The position numbers were made by a program, and so were the translations under genes. Below, piece after piece: positions 38,200 to 51,059 of a stretch of 64,000 nucleotides of DNA; position 1 is the first letter of the stretch; each line of letters opens with the position of its first letter. Source of the DNA: Burkholderiales bacterium (lineage in GTDB: Bacteria > Pseudomonadota > Gammaproteobacteria > Burkholderiales > Burkholderiaceae_C); NCBI GenBank assembly GCA_026400275.1, contig JAPLPK010000067.1:1-64000 (forward strand). The letters run 5' to 3'. The notes below the pieces were generated by a model. The model saw only the letters and a list, made by a program, of their open reading frames with translations, was not told where the DNA came from and ran no database searches.

Positions 38200-39639
38200 T
38201 TATTCCTCCTTTACCGCCCATTCGATAAGTGCATCCAGTGCCGGCCGGGCGGCAGCTGCGTTGGCGTGGTTGACGATGCCCACCACCACATAGCGCTTGC
38301 CGCTGCGCCCGGTGGCATAGCCGGCCACCGAGGCGACGCCGTCCAGCGTGCCGGTTTTCAGCTGGGCGCGGCCCATGGCTTCGGGGGCCAGGCCGCGATC
38401 GCGCATGCGCAGCGTGGTGCCGTCCACCCCGGCGATGGACAGGGACTGGGCCAGCACCGCGCCATTCGGGTGGCTGGCCGCGCGGCGCAGCAGCTGGCCC
38501 AGCGCGCGGGCGCTGGTGCGTTCGTCGCGGCTCAGGCCGGAGCCGTTTTCCAACGTGGGCACGGACACCTCGCTGCCGATGGCGCGTGGCCACCAGGCCG
38601 CGATGACGGCGCGGGAGGCCGCAAAGCTGCCGGGCTGGCCGTCGTGCGCGCCCAGGGTCAGAAAGACCTGCTGCGCCATCACGTTATTGCTGAATTTGTT
38701 GACGTCGGCGATCAGCTCACCCAGCGGCTGAGACGGTGCGTCCATCAGCCACTCGGCGGTGGCCGGTGTGCGGCCGTCGCGCACCATGCCGTCCAGTGCG
38801 CCGCCCGCACCCAGGTACATCGCCTGCAGCACCCGGCGGGCAAAGCTGGCCGGGTCGCTATAGGCCACGGGCCAGCTGCGTTCGCCGCAGCGCACCGGGT
38901 AACTGCCCAGAAAGCGCACCTGGTTGGGGTCGGAAAAGTCCGCCTGCAGCCCGCCTCGCCAGTCGCCGCAGGCCTGGCTGTCCAGCGGCACCTGCGCGTC
39001 TATGGCCACGCCGGCCATCGGGGGCTCGCTGCGCACCTGGGCGGTGCGGCTGCCGGGTTCGGGCGTGAAGCCCAGGATCAGCGACTTGAAGTTGACCAGC
39101 AGGCCGTCCGGCGTGGCGTTGTAGGGGCTGAGGGCCTGGCCGTCAAAGGCCGCCGGGTCGCGCGCCACCGGCTCAAAGAAGCCGTGGTCCAGCACGATGT
39201 CGCCGCGCACCTTTTGCACGCCGCGTGCTTGCAGGGCCTGGAACATGGCGGTGATGCGCTCCAGCACCAGCTTGGGGTCGCCACCGCCACGGATGTAGAG
39301 GTTGCCGTACAGCACGCCGTCGCGCACCGGGCCATCGGCGTAGAAGCGGGTCTTCCAGGTGTAGTCGGGGCCCAGCAGGTCCAGCGCGGCAAAGGTGGTG
39401 ACCAGCTTCATCACCGACGCCGGGTTCACAGACACCTCGGCCCGGTGGCTCAGGCGCGGCCGGGCATTGCCGTCGGCGGCCTGCACCAGCAGGCTGACGG
39501 CATCCGCCGGCACCTTGGCGCGTGCCAGGGCTGTGGCGATGTCGGGCGGCAGGCGCTGCGCCTGGCTGGGCAAGGCCAGTAGCAGCGTGCTGCAGGCCAG
39601 GGCCGTCAGCGCTGCTTTAATAGGGGTGAAAATAGCCAT
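38200..39639 (-). CDS. dacB: D-alanyl-D-alanine carboxypeptidase/endopeptidase (PBP4)
   Basis: VNPASVMKLVTTFAALDLLGPDYTWKTRFY...SNNVMAQQVFLTLG...KTGTLDGVASVAGYATGRSGKRYVVVGIVNH. Confidence 0.93.
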   Translation of the reverse strand: MAIFTPIKAALTALACSTLLLALPSQAQRLPPDIATALARAKVPADAVSLLVQAADGNARPRLSHRAEVSVNPASVMKLVTTFAALDLLGPDYTWKTRFYADGPVRDGVLYGNLYIRGGGDPKLVLERITAMFQALQARGVQKVRGDIVLDHGFFEPVARDPAAFDGQALSPYNATPDGLLVNFKSLILGFTPEPGSRTAQVRSEPPMAGVAIDAQVPLDSQACGDWRGGLQADFSDPNQVRFLGSYPVRCGERSWPVAYSDPASFARRVLQAMYLGAGGALDGMVRDGRTPATAEWLMDAPSQPLGELIADVNKFSNNVMAQQVFLTLGAHDGQPGSFAASRAVIAAWWPRAIGSEVSVPTLENGSGLSRDERTSARALGQLLRRAASHPNGAVLAQSLSIAGVDGTTLRMRDRGLAPEAMGRAQLKTGTLDGVASVAGYATGRSGKRYVVVGIVNHANAAAARPALDALIEWAVKEE

Positions 39640-39657
39640 GGTTCCGATCTGCAGACA

Positions 39658-39724
39658 TTTATCAAATAGCTATAGAAATAGTAGCAGCTTGCGCAGGATA
39701 ATCCTGCGCCACACCCCCATTTCT
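39658..39724. repeat. Dispersed palindromic element, copy I (dacB/tsaB divergent region)
   Basis: TTTATCAAATAGCTATAGAAATAGTAGCAGCTTGCGCAGGATAATCCTGCGCCACACCCCCATTTC. Confidence 0.85.
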
Positions 39725-39741
39725 TGTGTAACTTATTGCCC

Positions 39742-40440
39742 ATGCCGCTTCTTGCCTTTGACACCAGCACCGACACCCTTTCCATCGCCGTGGGCGATGG
39801 CGCAGAGGTGTGGCTGCACAGCGGCGCGGGCGGCGCCCAGGCATCGACCACGCTGATCCCGGCCATCCTGGCGCTGCTGGCCCAGGCCGGGCTGCGGCTG
39901 GACCAGCTGGACGCCATCGCGTTTGGCAGCGGCCCGGGCTCGTTCACCGGTCTGCGTACCGCCTGCTCGGTGGCGCAAGGCCTGGCGTTTGGCGCCGGCA
40001 AGCCGGTGCTGCCCATCGACACGCTGATGGCCGTGGCCGAAGAGGCCCGCATACAGCACGGCGTGCAGCAGGTGCAGGCCCTGCTGGACGCGCGCATGGA
40101 CGAGATCTACACCGGCTTCTATGCCTACGCGCAAGGCCGCTGGCAGCAGCGCGCCGACTTCCAGCTGCTGCGGCCCGAGTCCGTGCTGCAGGAAGAGGGC
40201 TGGGCGCTGGCTGGCAATGCACTGGCTGTGTATGCCGACCGCATTCCTCCTTCCAGTGGCCCGCGTTACGCGGTGCTGCCTGCCGCAGCCGCCATGCTGC
40301 GCCTGGCCCCGGCCTTGCTGGCCGCCGGCCAGGCGGTGCCAGCCGACCAGGCCCTGCCGCGCTATATCCGTGACAAAGTGGCCCAGACCACCGACGAACG
40401 CATGGCCGCCAAGGCGGCCGCCGGGGCAGCAACGCCATGA
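39742..40440 (+). CDS. tsaB: tRNA threonylcarbamoyladenosine biosynthesis protein TsaB
   Basis: LLAFDTSTDTLSIAV...FGSGPGSFTGLRTACSVAQGLAFG. Confidence 0.95.
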   Translation: MPLLAFDTSTDTLSIAVGDGAEVWLHSGAGGAQASTTLIPAILALLAQAGLRLDQLDAIAFGSGPGSFTGLRTACSVAQGLAFGAGKPVLPIDTLMAVAEEARIQHGVQQVQALLDARMDEIYTGFYAYAQGRWQQRADFQLLRPESVLQEEGWALAGNALAVYADRIPPSSGPRYAVLPAAAAMLRLAPALLAAGQAVPADQALPRYIRDKVAQTTDERMAAKAAAGAATP

Positions 40441-40922
40441 GCGCCCAGCTGCAATCGCCACAAGCGCCGGAGCCAGCGGAGGTCCGCTTCGAGCCGCTGA
40501 CCGCGCTGTGGCTGGACGAGATCGTCCGCATAGAGCAGACCGCCTATGCCCACCCCTGGTCGCTCGCCAATTTCAAAGACACGCTGGCCGCTGGCTATGA
40601 ATGCCAAATTTTGCTGGCCGGCACCACCGTGCTGGGTTACTTCGTGGCCATGAAGGGCGTTGACGAGGTGCATCTGCTGAACATCACCGTGACCCCGGCT
40701 TACCTGCGCCAGGGCTGGTCGCATTTGATGCTGGACGCGCTGGCCCTGTGGTCGCGCGGCCAGGGCGCACAGTGGCTGTGGCTGGAAGCGCGCGCCAGCA
40801 ATCTGCGGGCACTGCATGTGTACACCCAGTTCGGCTTCAGCCGCGTCGGCCTGCGCAAGGACTACTACCCCAACGGGCCGGGTCAGCGCGAGCATGCGGT
40901 GGTGATGAGTCTGCCGCTATGA
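40437..40922 (+). CDS. rimI: Ribosomal protein S18 alanine N-acetyltransferase
   Basis: IEQTAYAHPWSLANFKDTLAAGYECQILLAG...HLLNITVTPAYLRQGWSHLMLDAL...EARASNLRALHVYTQFGFSRVGLRKDYY. Confidence 0.93.
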   Translation: MSAQLQSPQAPEPAEVRFEPLTALWLDEIVRIEQTAYAHPWSLANFKDTLAAGYECQILLAGTTVLGYFVAMKGVDEVHLLNITVTPAYLRQGWSHLMLDALALWSRGQGAQWLWLEARASNLRALHVYTQFGFSRVGLRKDYYPNGPGQREHAVVMSLPL

Positions 40923-41737
40923 GCCTGGACCTGGACGCCCGCCAGCGCGCCATGCTGGCCGAAATGCAGGTGCCGGTCTGGTGGCCGGCTGCAGAAGTGT
41001 CGGTTGCCACGGCACCGGCGCGGGCAGCACCGCCCGTAGCAGTGGCCGCCCCTGCCCCCGCTCCTGAGGCACCGGCACCCGCCCGCAGCGGCATGCACAG
41101 CCTGGCAGAGGCCATGCAAAATGCTCCTGAATTAATAGCTGCTCGCGCAGGTAATACAAGCGCCGAAGCCAAAAATGGCTTGGATTTGTCTGGCGCCGAT
41201 ATGGGTGATGCCGACATGGCGGCCCTGCGTGCCGGCTGGAGCGCGTGCCAGGCCAGCCGCGCGCTGGGTGCGGCTGCCGGCGCGTCGCCCGACTGGTTGG
41301 TGCTGGGCGAGGCGCTGGCCATCAGCGACGACCCCGCCAGCGCGCCCTTTGTGGGCGATGCCGGCGTGCTACTCGACAACATGCTGCGTGCGGTAGGTAT
41401 CCGTGCCCAGGCGCCGCTGCGCTCGGCCCAACTGACCAGCGTGCTGAAAACACGGCTTGCGGACCAGCCCGATGCCGACCCGCTGGTCTTCAACGCGCCC
41501 CATCTGGAGCGCCATGTGCGCCTGCTGCAGCCCCGGCTTATCCTGGCCTTGGGCCCGTTTGCCGCCCAGTTGCTGCTGCGCGACGCCACGCCTTTGGGGC
41601 AGCTGCGCGGCCGGGTGCACCGCTACCAGGGGGTGCCGGTGGTGGTGTCTTATGCGCCGGCCACCTTGTTGCGCAACCCCGCTGAAAAGGCCAAGGCCTG
41701 GGCCGACCTGTGCCTGGCGATGTCGGCTTCAGCGTAA
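40919..41737 (+). CDS. Uracil-DNA glycosylase superfamily protein, active-site and Fe-S motifs apparently lost
   Basis: ATGA overlap with rimI; WLVLGEALAISDDPASAPFVGDAGVLLDNMLRAVGI...RHVRLLQPRLILALGPFAAQLLLR...LRGRVHRYQGVPVVVSYAPATLLRNPAEKAKAWADL. Confidence 0.82.
   Translation: MSLDLDARQRAMLAEMQVPVWWPAAEVSVATAPARAAPPVAVAAPAPAPEAPAPARSGMHSLAEAMQNAPELIAARAGNTSAEAKNGLDLSGADMGDADMAALRAGWSACQASRALGAAAGASPDWLVLGEALAISDDPASAPFVGDAGVLLDNMLRAVGIRAQAPLRSAQLTSVLKTRLADQPDADPLVFNAPHLERHVRLLQPRLILALGPFAAQLLLRDATPLGQLRGRVHRYQGVPVVVSYAPATLLRNPAEKAKAWADLCLAMSASA
41118..41180. repeat. Dispersed palindromic element, copy J, inside the UDG-like gene
   Basis: AAAATGCTCCTGAATTAATAGCTGCTCGCGCAGGTAATACAAGCGCCGAAGCCAAAAATGGC. 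Confidence 0.8.
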
Positions 41738-41770
41738 ATACGTTCTAGCGCCGGCCCGTAAAATCGGGGC

Positions 41771-42598
41771 ATGACCTTTCTAGACATGCTCCAAAACGCC
41801 GGGCAGCGCAATGCCTCCATGCTCTGCGTGGGGCTCGACCCCGATCCGGCCCGCTTTCCGGGCGCATTGCGCGGTGATGCCAGCAAGATTGCCGACTTTT
41901 GCAACCGCATCGTGGACGCCACGGCCGACCTGGCCATCGCCTTCAAACCCCAGATCGCCTACTTTGCCGCGCACCGCGCCGAAGACCAGCTGGAGCGCGT
42001 GGTGGCGCACATCCGCCGCGTCGCGCCGCATGTGCCCATCATCCTGGACGCCAAGCGCGGCGACATCGGCTCCACTGCCGAGCAGTACGCTGTCGAAGCA
42101 TTTGAGCGCTACCAGGCCGACGCCGTCACCCTGTCGCCCTTCATGGGTTTCGACTCGGTCCAGCCCTACCTGAAGTACCCCGGCAAGGGCGCTTTCCTGC
42201 TGTGCCGCACCTCCAACCCCGGCGGTGACGACCTGCAAAACCAGCGCCTGGCCAGCGTGCCCGGCCAGCCCCTGCTGTACGAGCACATCGCCCAATTGGC
42301 CCAAGGCCCGTGGAACCTGAACGGCCAGCTCGGCCTGGTGGTGGGCGCGACCTACCCGGCGGAAATCGCCCGTGTGCGCGCCTTGGCACCCACCGTGCCG
42401 CTGCTGGTGCCCGGCGTGGGCGCGCAGGGCGGAGATGCCCATGCCACGGTGCGGGCCGGCTGGACCGCCAACGGCCCGCTCATCGTCAACTCTTCGCGTG
42501 CCGTGCTGTACGCATCGTCCGGCGACGACTTCGCCGATGCCGCACGCAGTGCTGCCCAGCAGACGCGCGACCAGTTGCAGGCCGCACTGCCACTATAA
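41771..42598 (+). CDS. pyrF: Orotidine 5'-phosphate decarboxylase (type 2)
   Basis: [13 protein letters not shown]...[27 protein letters not shown]...[25 protein letters not shown]. Confidence 0.96.
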   Translation: MTFLDMLQNAGQRNASMLCVGLDPDPARFPGALRGDASKIADFCNRIVDATADLAIAFKPQIAYFAAHRAEDQLERVVAHIRRVAPHVPIILDAKRGDIGSTAEQYAVEAFERYQADAVTLSPFMGFDSVQPYLKYPGKGAFLLCRTSNPGGDDLQNQRLASVPGQPLLYEHIAQLAQGPWNLNGQLGLVVGATYPAEIARVRALAPTVPLLVPGVGAQGGDAHATVRAGWTANGPLIVNSSRAVLYASSGDDFADAARSAAQQTRDQLQAALPL

Positions 42599-42652
42599 AA
42601 AGAATAGCTTCTTGCGCAGGTATCTCCTGCGCTGGAGGCGGTTTTGCCTGAT
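42593..42652. repeat. Dispersed palindromic element, copy K (after pyrF)
   Basis: CTATAAAAAGAATAGCTTCTTGCGCAGGTATCTCCTGCGCTGGAGGCGGTTTTGCC. Confidence 0.9.
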
Positions 42653-42863
42653 TAGTTACTTGCCTCAGACACACCACCACAACCGTTCGCCCTGAGCCTG
42701 TCGAAGGAGCCTGTCCTGAGCTTGTCGAAGGGCCTGTCCTGAGCTTGTCGAAGGGCCTGTCCTGAGCTTGTCGAAGGGCTCAGTCTGCAAGCCCTTCGAC
42801 CAGCTCAGGGCGAACGGGGGGGCATGGGCGTGCTTGCGTTCTGAGGCAAGTAGCTAATCAGGC
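42646..42863. repeat. Nested inverted-repeat element with three central ~23-bp tandem copies
   Basis: Outer arms GCCTGATTAGTTACTTGCCTCAGA (42646-42669) / TCTGAGGCAAGTAGCTAATCAGGC (42840-42863), 23/24 complementary. Inner arms CCGTTCGCCCTGAGC (42683-42697) / GCTCAGGGCGAACGG (42803-42817), perfect. Tandem (G)GCCTGTCCTGAGCTTGTCGAAG at 42707-42776. Confidence 0.9.
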
Positions 42864-42879
42864 AGTTTGGGTACCCAGC

Positions 42880-43071
42880 TCAGGGCGTGGCTTGGAAGCT
42901 GATGTCGTTGGCCAGCATGAACCACAAAATCAGCGTGGGTATGACTACGGGCAGTGACAGAGCGCAAAACATCAGCGTGGTCATGGCGAACGCGGCAATG
43001 TCATTCCACCACTGCAGCAGCACTACGCGCAGGTCAACTTCCCAAAATCGTTGCGGCGGTCTATTTGGCAT
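42880..43071 (-). CDS. Small hypothetical inner-membrane protein
   Basis: MPNRPPQRFWEVDLRVVLLQWWNDIAAFAMTTLMFCALSLPVVIPTLILWFMLANDISFQATP; one to two hydrophobic segments. Confidence 0.5.
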   Translation of the reverse strand: MPNRPPQRFWEVDLRVVLLQWWNDIAAFAMTTLMFCALSLPVVIPTLILWFMLANDISFQATP

Positions 43072-43277
43072 AGGGGGCCTCTTCTTTTGCGAAGTGTAGT
43101 GCGCTGCTGGCAATTTTCCAGCGGTCTGTGCTGCGCTGTTTTATCCCCAAAGCAGTTGAAAGCAACAATCTGCGTAGGGTGAATTTGCATGCAATAAATT
43201 TACAAAAGCTTACGATCGTCACTCCATAGGCCAAAGTGGCTGTGGCTTTCCTGTTGAATCACCCCAAGGAGCCTTGC

Positions 43278-44906
43278 ATGCAGTTGTCCCAATTGAAAAT
43301 CAGCACCCGTCTGACCTTTGGTTTTGGTTTGCTTGTCCTCTTGTCGCTGCTGTCGGCGGGCCTGTCTTTGAACAAGCTCGCCAGCGTACAGGCCAGTCTG
43401 GAAGACGTGGTGAAGGACAACAACTACAAGATTCGCTTGAACAATGACATGTCTCAGGCGATACATGTGGTGGCCCGGGTGATCCGCACTTTGATCATCC
43501 TGGAAGACGAGGGCCAGATGGCCGTCGAAAAAGAAAAAATTACCCAGGCGCGTGCCAGCTACGATAAAAGCTGGGCTGCGTTGCAGAGTCTTCCCGACAC
43601 CGATGCCGCCAAGGCCATGAGCGCCAAGATTGAGGAGCAGGCTGCCAAGGGCCGCCCCCTGAACACCCGGTTGATGGAGCTCGGCCTGGCCAACAAGGCC
43701 GATGAAGCCAAGGAACTGCTCTTGAAAGAAGCCAACCCCGCCATCACGAAGTGGCAGGATGCGATTCTCGAAAACATCAACTACCAAGAGGCACAGAACA
43801 ACAGCCAGTACGAAGAAGCCTTGGCGGACTATGTTCATGCGCGCAACCTGCTGTGGGCGGCGTGCTTGATCAGCGTTGCTTTGGCGGCGGGGTGCGGCTG
43901 GTTGATCACCCGTTCCATCCTGCGCCAGTTGGGTGCTGAGCCTAGCGAGGCCGCCGCCCTGGCCCAGGGCGTGGCGTCGGGCGATCTCAGCATCCATATC
44001 CAGCTGCAGCAGGGCGACAACAGCAGCCTGATGGCCCAGCTGAAGACCATGCAGGAGAGTTTGGTCCGCTTGGTGGCCGGCGTGCGCCAGAGTTCTGAGA
44101 GCGTGGCGGCTGCCAGCGCCCAGATTTCCCAGGGCAACCAGGACCTGAGCTCCCGCACGGAACAGCAGGCCAGCGCGCTGGAGGAAACTGCCGCCTCCAT
44201 GGAACAGCTGGGCGCCACTGTGAAACAGAATGCCGACAGCGCCCGCCAGGCCAACCAGCTGGCGGTGAGCGCCAGCAAGGTTGCGATGCAAGGCGGCGAT
44301 GTGGTGGCCGAGGTAGTGACGACCATGCAGGGCATTAACGAGTCTTCGCGCAAGATCAGCGACATCATTGGTGTGATCGATGGCATTGCGTTTCAGACCA
44401 ACATCCTGGCGCTGAATGCGGCGGTTGAAGCGGCGCGCGCCGGCGAGCAAGGCCGAGGCTTTGCCGTGGTGGCCAGTGAGGTACGTAGCCTGGCCGGACG
44501 CAGTGCCGAGGCCGCCAAGGAAATCAAGCAATTGATCTCGACCAGCGTGGAGCGGGTCGAGCAAGGTACGGCGCTGGTGGATAAAGCCGGTGCCACCATG
44601 AGCGAGGTGGTCAGCTCCATCCGCCGGGTGACCGACCTGGTGGGGGAAATCAGCGCCGCGAATAACGAGCAGAGTTCCGGTGTGTCCCAAATCGGTGAAG
44701 CGGTGACCCAGATGGACAATGCCACCCAGCAGAACGCCGCGCTGGTCGAGGAGATGGCTGCGGCTGCCAACAGCATGAAGGGCCAGGCGGACGACCTGGT
44801 GGCGGCCGTGTCTGTCTTCAAGTTAGGGCAAGGCGTGCATGCGCGGCATGCAGCTGTGCCTGCCGCGATGGTTGCGGGAGGCGGCAGGCCGCTGCGTATC
44901 GCCTGA
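43278..44906 (+). CDS. Methyl-accepting chemotaxis protein
   Basis: 4HB-type N-terminus; signalling hairpin [58 protein letters not shown]. Confidence 0.96.
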   Translation: MQLSQLKISTRLTFGFGLLVLLSLLSAGLSLNKLASVQASLEDVVKDNNYKIRLNNDMSQAIHVVARVIRTLIILEDEGQMAVEKEKITQARASYDKSWAALQSLPDTDAAKAMSAKIEEQAAKGRPLNTRLMELGLANKADEAKELLLKEANPAITKWQDAILENINYQEAQNNSQYEEALADYVHARNLLWAACLISVALAAGCGWLITRSILRQLGAEPSEAAALAQGVASGDLSIHIQLQQGDNSSLMAQLKTMQESLVRLVAGVRQSSESVAAASAQISQGNQDLSSRTEQQASALEETAASMEQLGATVKQNADSARQANQLAVSASKVAMQGGDVVAEVVTTMQGINESSRKISDIIGVIDGIAFQTNILALNAAVEAARAGEQGRGFAVVASEVRSLAGRSAEAAKEIKQLISTSVERVEQGTALVDKAGATMSEVVSSIRRVTDLVGEISAANNEQSSGVSQIGEAVTQMDNATQQNAALVEEMAAAANSMKGQADDLVAAVSVFKLGQGVHARHAAVPAAMVAGGGRPLRIA

Positions 44907-45024
44907 GGCCTGAGGGCTCAGGTGGGTAAAGTGTTTCAAAATGTCATAGGGTGCTTGTGATTGCTGAATTTGCCCTTACCAATCTGATAACCTTTATTCG
45001 TACAACCTACTTGAAAGAACCGCC

Positions 45025-45336
45025 ATGGCTAAAACCAGCATCGAATCCCAAGAACAACTGGTCAGTGATATCAAGTCGGTCATCTCAGACGCGGAAGACA
45101 TGCTCAGCGCAACCGCCGACCAGACTGGTGAGAAGCTTGCCAGCCTGCGCGCCCGCGTCAAGGCCCGCCTGAGCGACGCCCGTGAACGCCTGATCGACGC
45201 CGAAGCCGCCTTGCGCCACAACACCAAGGTTGCCGCCCGTGCTGCCGACGACTACGTGCACGAGTCCCCCTGGACCGCCGTGGGCGTGGCCGCTGGCGTA
45301 GGCCTGCTGGTTGGTCTCATCATTGGCCGCCGCTGA
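45025..45336 (+). CDS. DUF883 (YqjD/ElaB) family protein
   Basis: ISDAEDMLSATADQTGEKLASLRARVKARLSDARERLIDAEAAL...YVHESPWTAVGVAAGVGLLVGLIIGRR. Confidence 0.92.
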   Translation: MAKTSIESQEQLVSDIKSVISDAEDMLSATADQTGEKLASLRARVKARLSDARERLIDAEAALRHNTKVAARAADDYVHESPWTAVGVAAGVGLLVGLIIGRR

Positions 45337-45365
45337 ATCCTGGCCCGCTGCGGGCCTGGGTTTCT

Positions 45366-45767
45366 ATGCGTAACTTGTTCGGCGGCGGGCTGTACGCCGC
45401 TTTGACAGGCATCCCGGTCACTTTGCTGACCGTGGTGCGCACGCGTCTGCAGCTATTCGGCAACGAGCTGCAGACCGCCAAACTCCATGTATTGCGTGAG
45501 CTCAGTCTGGTGCTGGCCATGGTGGCCTTCGCCGGGCTGGGTGTCGTGCTGGCCGTGGTGTTGGTACTGAGCTTGTTGTGGGACCAGCGGGTGGCCGTGT
45601 TGTCCTGCCTGTCTGTGCTGTTTGTGGGGCTGGCTGTGATTTGTTATGCCCTGCTGCGCCGCTCTGCCGTGGCGTCCGACAATATGTTTGCCGCCAGCCT
45701 GGCCGAACTGCAGGAAGACCTGCGCCAACTCAAAGCCGAAGCGGGCCATGGGCAAGACCCACACTGA
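45366..45767 (+). CDS. Phage holin family protein (YqjE-like)
   Basis: RTRLQLFGNELQTAKLHVLRELSLVLAMVAFAGLGVVLAVVLVLSLLWDQRVAVL, two TM helices. Confidence 0.82.
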   Translation: MRNLFGGGLYAALTGIPVTLLTVVRTRLQLFGNELQTAKLHVLRELSLVLAMVAFAGLGVVLAVVLVLSLLWDQRVAVLSCLSVLFVGLAVICYALLRRSAVASDNMFAASLAELQEDLRQLKAEAGHGQDPH

Positions 45768-46077
45768 GCTGGCTTACGAGCGTGGGCGCTTGCTGGAACG
45801 CATCCAGTACCAGCGCAGCTTGCTGGCGCGCGAATGTGCACCGTTGCAGCGCGTGGCCCAAAAGGGTGATCACCTGGCGGGGCTGGCAGCCGAGCTGCTG
45901 GCTTTTGCGCGGCAGAACCCATTGACGCTGGGGGCCGTCGCTGCTGTCGTGCTGGTGTTCAAGCCACGCATGGCCTGGCGCATGGCAAAGCGCGGCTTCT
46001 TTCTATGGCGCGGCTGGCGCATGGTGCAGCAGTGGCAGCCCGGCACTTTGATGCAGCTGCTGCGCCGCTTCATTTAA
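45748..46077 (+). CDS. YqjK-like protein
   Basis: ERGRLLERIQYQRSLLARECAPLQRVAQKGDHL...FARQNPLTLGAVAAVVLVFKPRMAWRMAKRGFFLWRGWRM. Confidence 0.75.
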   Translation: MGKTHTELAYERGRLLERIQYQRSLLARECAPLQRVAQKGDHLAGLAAELLAFARQNPLTLGAVAAVVLVFKPRMAWRMAKRGFFLWRGWRMVQQWQPGTLMQLLRRFI

Positions 46078-46083
46078 TCTACG

Positions 46084-46143
46084 ATTGCTATTAAATAAGT
46101 AGCTGCTAGCGCAGGTAATACATGCGCTAGCAGCCTATTTTAT

Positions 46144-46146
<3 letters not shown>
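46084..46146. repeat. Dispersed palindromic element, copy L (yqjK-like/uvrA convergent region)
   Basis: ATTGCTATTAAATAAGTAGCTGCTAGCGCAGGTAATACATGCGCTAGCAGCCTATTTTATTT. Confidence 0.92.
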
Positions 46147-49077
<2,931 letters not shown>

Positions 49078-49193
49078 TGTGGGCCGGCCTTGGGAGAAAT
49101 CGGCTTCAGGCCAGGGCAGGCGCCCACAGAGCCCAAAAGCAAGAGTAAACCCGCCATGATAGTGAAGATCAAGGAGAATCGCACAATTCGTGC

Positions 49194-50456
49194 TTGCTTT
49201 CGTCCATGGTGTCTTGCGTGCCCCAGTCTTCTGCTTCTTCCTCTGCGTCCATCCCCCCCGCTGTTGCTATGCCGGTTGTGTCACTCGCCATGACTGCGCT
49301 GGAGCGGCGCGCCAGCCTGTCGCTGGCGGGTATTTTTGCCCTGCGTATGTTGGGCTTGTTTTTGGTATTGCCCGTATTTGCTCTGGAGGCGGCCAAATTC
49401 CCAGGCGGTGACGACCCCGCCCGCGTGGGTTTGGCGATGGGCATATATGGGCTGACGCAGGGCTTTTTGCAGCTGCCGTTTGGCATGGCGTCAGACCGGT
49501 TTGGCCGCAAGCGGGCGATTGTGCTGGGCTTGTTGTTGTTTGCGGCGGGTAGCTTTGTGGCCGCCTGGGCTGACAGCTTGACCGCGCTGACCCTGGGGCG
49601 TGCGCTGCAAGGCGCGGGCGCCGTGTCGGCCGCTGTGACCGCCTTGCTGGCCGACCAGACGCGCGATGCCGTCCGTACCAAGGCCATGGCTTTGGTGGGC
49701 GGCAGCATCGCGTTGATGTTTGCCTTGTCGTTGGTGCTGGCGCCGGCGTTGGCGGCAGTCGTAGGGCTGGGCGGTCTGTTCGCGCTGACTGGCAGTCTCG
49801 CGTTGGCCGGTATTGCCGTTGTACTGTGGGTGGTGCCGCCCGAGCCGTTGCTGCACACGCAGCAGCCCCGTGGCAAGCTGTCCGAGGTGTTGTCACATGC
49901 AGGGCTGCTGCGGCTGGATGCGGGCGTGTTTATTCTGCATGCGGTTCAGTTGGCGATGTGGATGGCCGTACCGGCGCTGTTGGTGCAGGCCGGGCTGGAC
50001 AAGGCGCACCATTGGTGGGTGTATTTGCCTGCGGTGCTGGGTTCGTTCGTGGTGATGGGTGGCGGGCTGTTTCCGCTGGAGCGCCGCGGCTACCTGCGTG
50101 CGGTGTTCCTGGTGGCCATTTCTTTGATTGCGCTGGTGCAGTTGGGGCTCTTCTGGGTGGCAGATGCACCGCATATCAGTAGCTTGGCCACTTTGTTGTT
50201 TTTGTTTTTTTGCGGCTTCAATGTACTGGAGGCCAGCCAGCCCAGCCTGGCGTCGCGATTGGCTCCGGCCCATGTGCGGGGTACGGCATTGGGGGTGTAC
50301 AACACGCTGCAGTCCTTGGGTTTCTTTGCCGGGGGGCTGGCCGGAGGGGCCTTGTTGAAGCATCTTGGCCCCCAGGGCTTGTTTGCGGTCTGCGGTGGGG
50401 CTATGCTGGTCTGGCTAATGGTTGCTTGGCCAATGCGGGCCCCCGGCAAAGCATAA
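49194..50456 (+). CDS. MFS transporter (YajR-like)
   Basis: [65 protein letters not shown]. Start codon uncertain. Confidence 0.9.
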   Translation: MLSSMVSCVPQSSASSSASIPPAVAMPVVSLAMTALERRASLSLAGIFALRMLGLFLVLPVFALEAAKFPGGDDPARVGLAMGIYGLTQGFLQLPFGMASDRFGRKRAIVLGLLLFAAGSFVAAWADSLTALTLGRALQGAGAVSAAVTALLADQTRDAVRTKAMALVGGSIALMFALSLVLAPALAAVVGLGGLFALTGSLALAGIAVVLWVVPPEPLLHTQQPRGKLSEVLSHAGLLRLDAGVFILHAVQLAMWMAVPALLVQAGLDKAHHWWVYLPAVLGSFVVMGGGLFPLERRGYLRAVFLVAISLIALVQLGLFWVADAPHISSLATLLFLFFCGFNVLEASQPSLASRLAPAHVRGTALGVYNTLQSLGFFAGGLAGGALLKHLGPQGLFAVCGGAMLVWLMVAWPMRAPGKA

Positions 50457-50481
50457 TCTACCCCCTCTAGAGGAATTCACC

Positions 50482-51024
50482 ATGGCATCCGTCAACAAAG
50501 TCATCATCGTCGGCAACCTGGGCCGCGACCCTGAAGTGCGCACTTTCCCCAGCGGCGATCGGGTCGCCAATGTCACCATTGCTACCACCGAAACCTGGAA
50601 AGACAAGCAGACCGGCGAGCGTCGCGAAGCTACCGAATGGCACCGTGTGGTGTTTCGCGGTGGTTTGGCCGGCATCGTCGAGCAGTACCTGCGCAAGGGT
50701 TCGCAGGTCTATGTGGAAGGCTCTATCCGTAGCCGCAAGTACAACGACGCGACCGGCATGGAAAAGTCGATTACCGAAATCATTGCCAGTGAAATGACCA
50801 TGCTGGGCAGCCGCCAGGGCATGGGCGGCCCGCAAGGTGGTGGCAATGACGGCGGCTATGACGACGGTGGCTACGACAACAGCCCACCGCCTGCGCCGGC
50901 CCGCCGCCCAATGGCACCCGCCGCCCGCCCGGCGATGGCGCCCCCGTCGCGCCCGCCAGCACCCGCGCCTGCAGCACGCTCTTCGAGCGGATTCGATGAT
51001 ATGGACGACGATATCCCGTTTTGA
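50482..51024 (+). CDS. ssb: Single-stranded DNA-binding protein
   Basis: [63 protein letters not shown]; acidic tip DDMDDDIPF. Confidence 0.97.
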   Translation: MASVNKVIIVGNLGRDPEVRTFPSGDRVANVTIATTETWKDKQTGERREATEWHRVVFRGGLAGIVEQYLRKGSQVYVEGSIRSRKYNDATGMEKSITEIIASEMTMLGSRQGMGGPQGGGNDGGYDDGGYDNSPPPAPARRPMAPAARPAMAPPSRPPAPAPAARSSSGFDDMDDDIPF

Positions 51025-51059
51025 CCTGCACTTTCGCAGCGTTTAAGCTCAACTTCTAA

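Noticed and set aside
42707-42776. Possible CRISPR array
   Set aside because: Three direct copies of ~23 bp are contiguous with no spacers, inside a larger inverted repeat; no cas genes nearby.
45366-45767. Prophage holin
   Set aside because: Lies between DUF883 and YqjK-like genes, the normal yqjDEK-type chromosomal arrangement; no other phage genes.
50837-50985. Repeat-like G/P/A-rich stretch in ssb as a tandem repeat element
   Set aside because: Normal low-complexity linker of bacterial SSB preceding the acidic tip.
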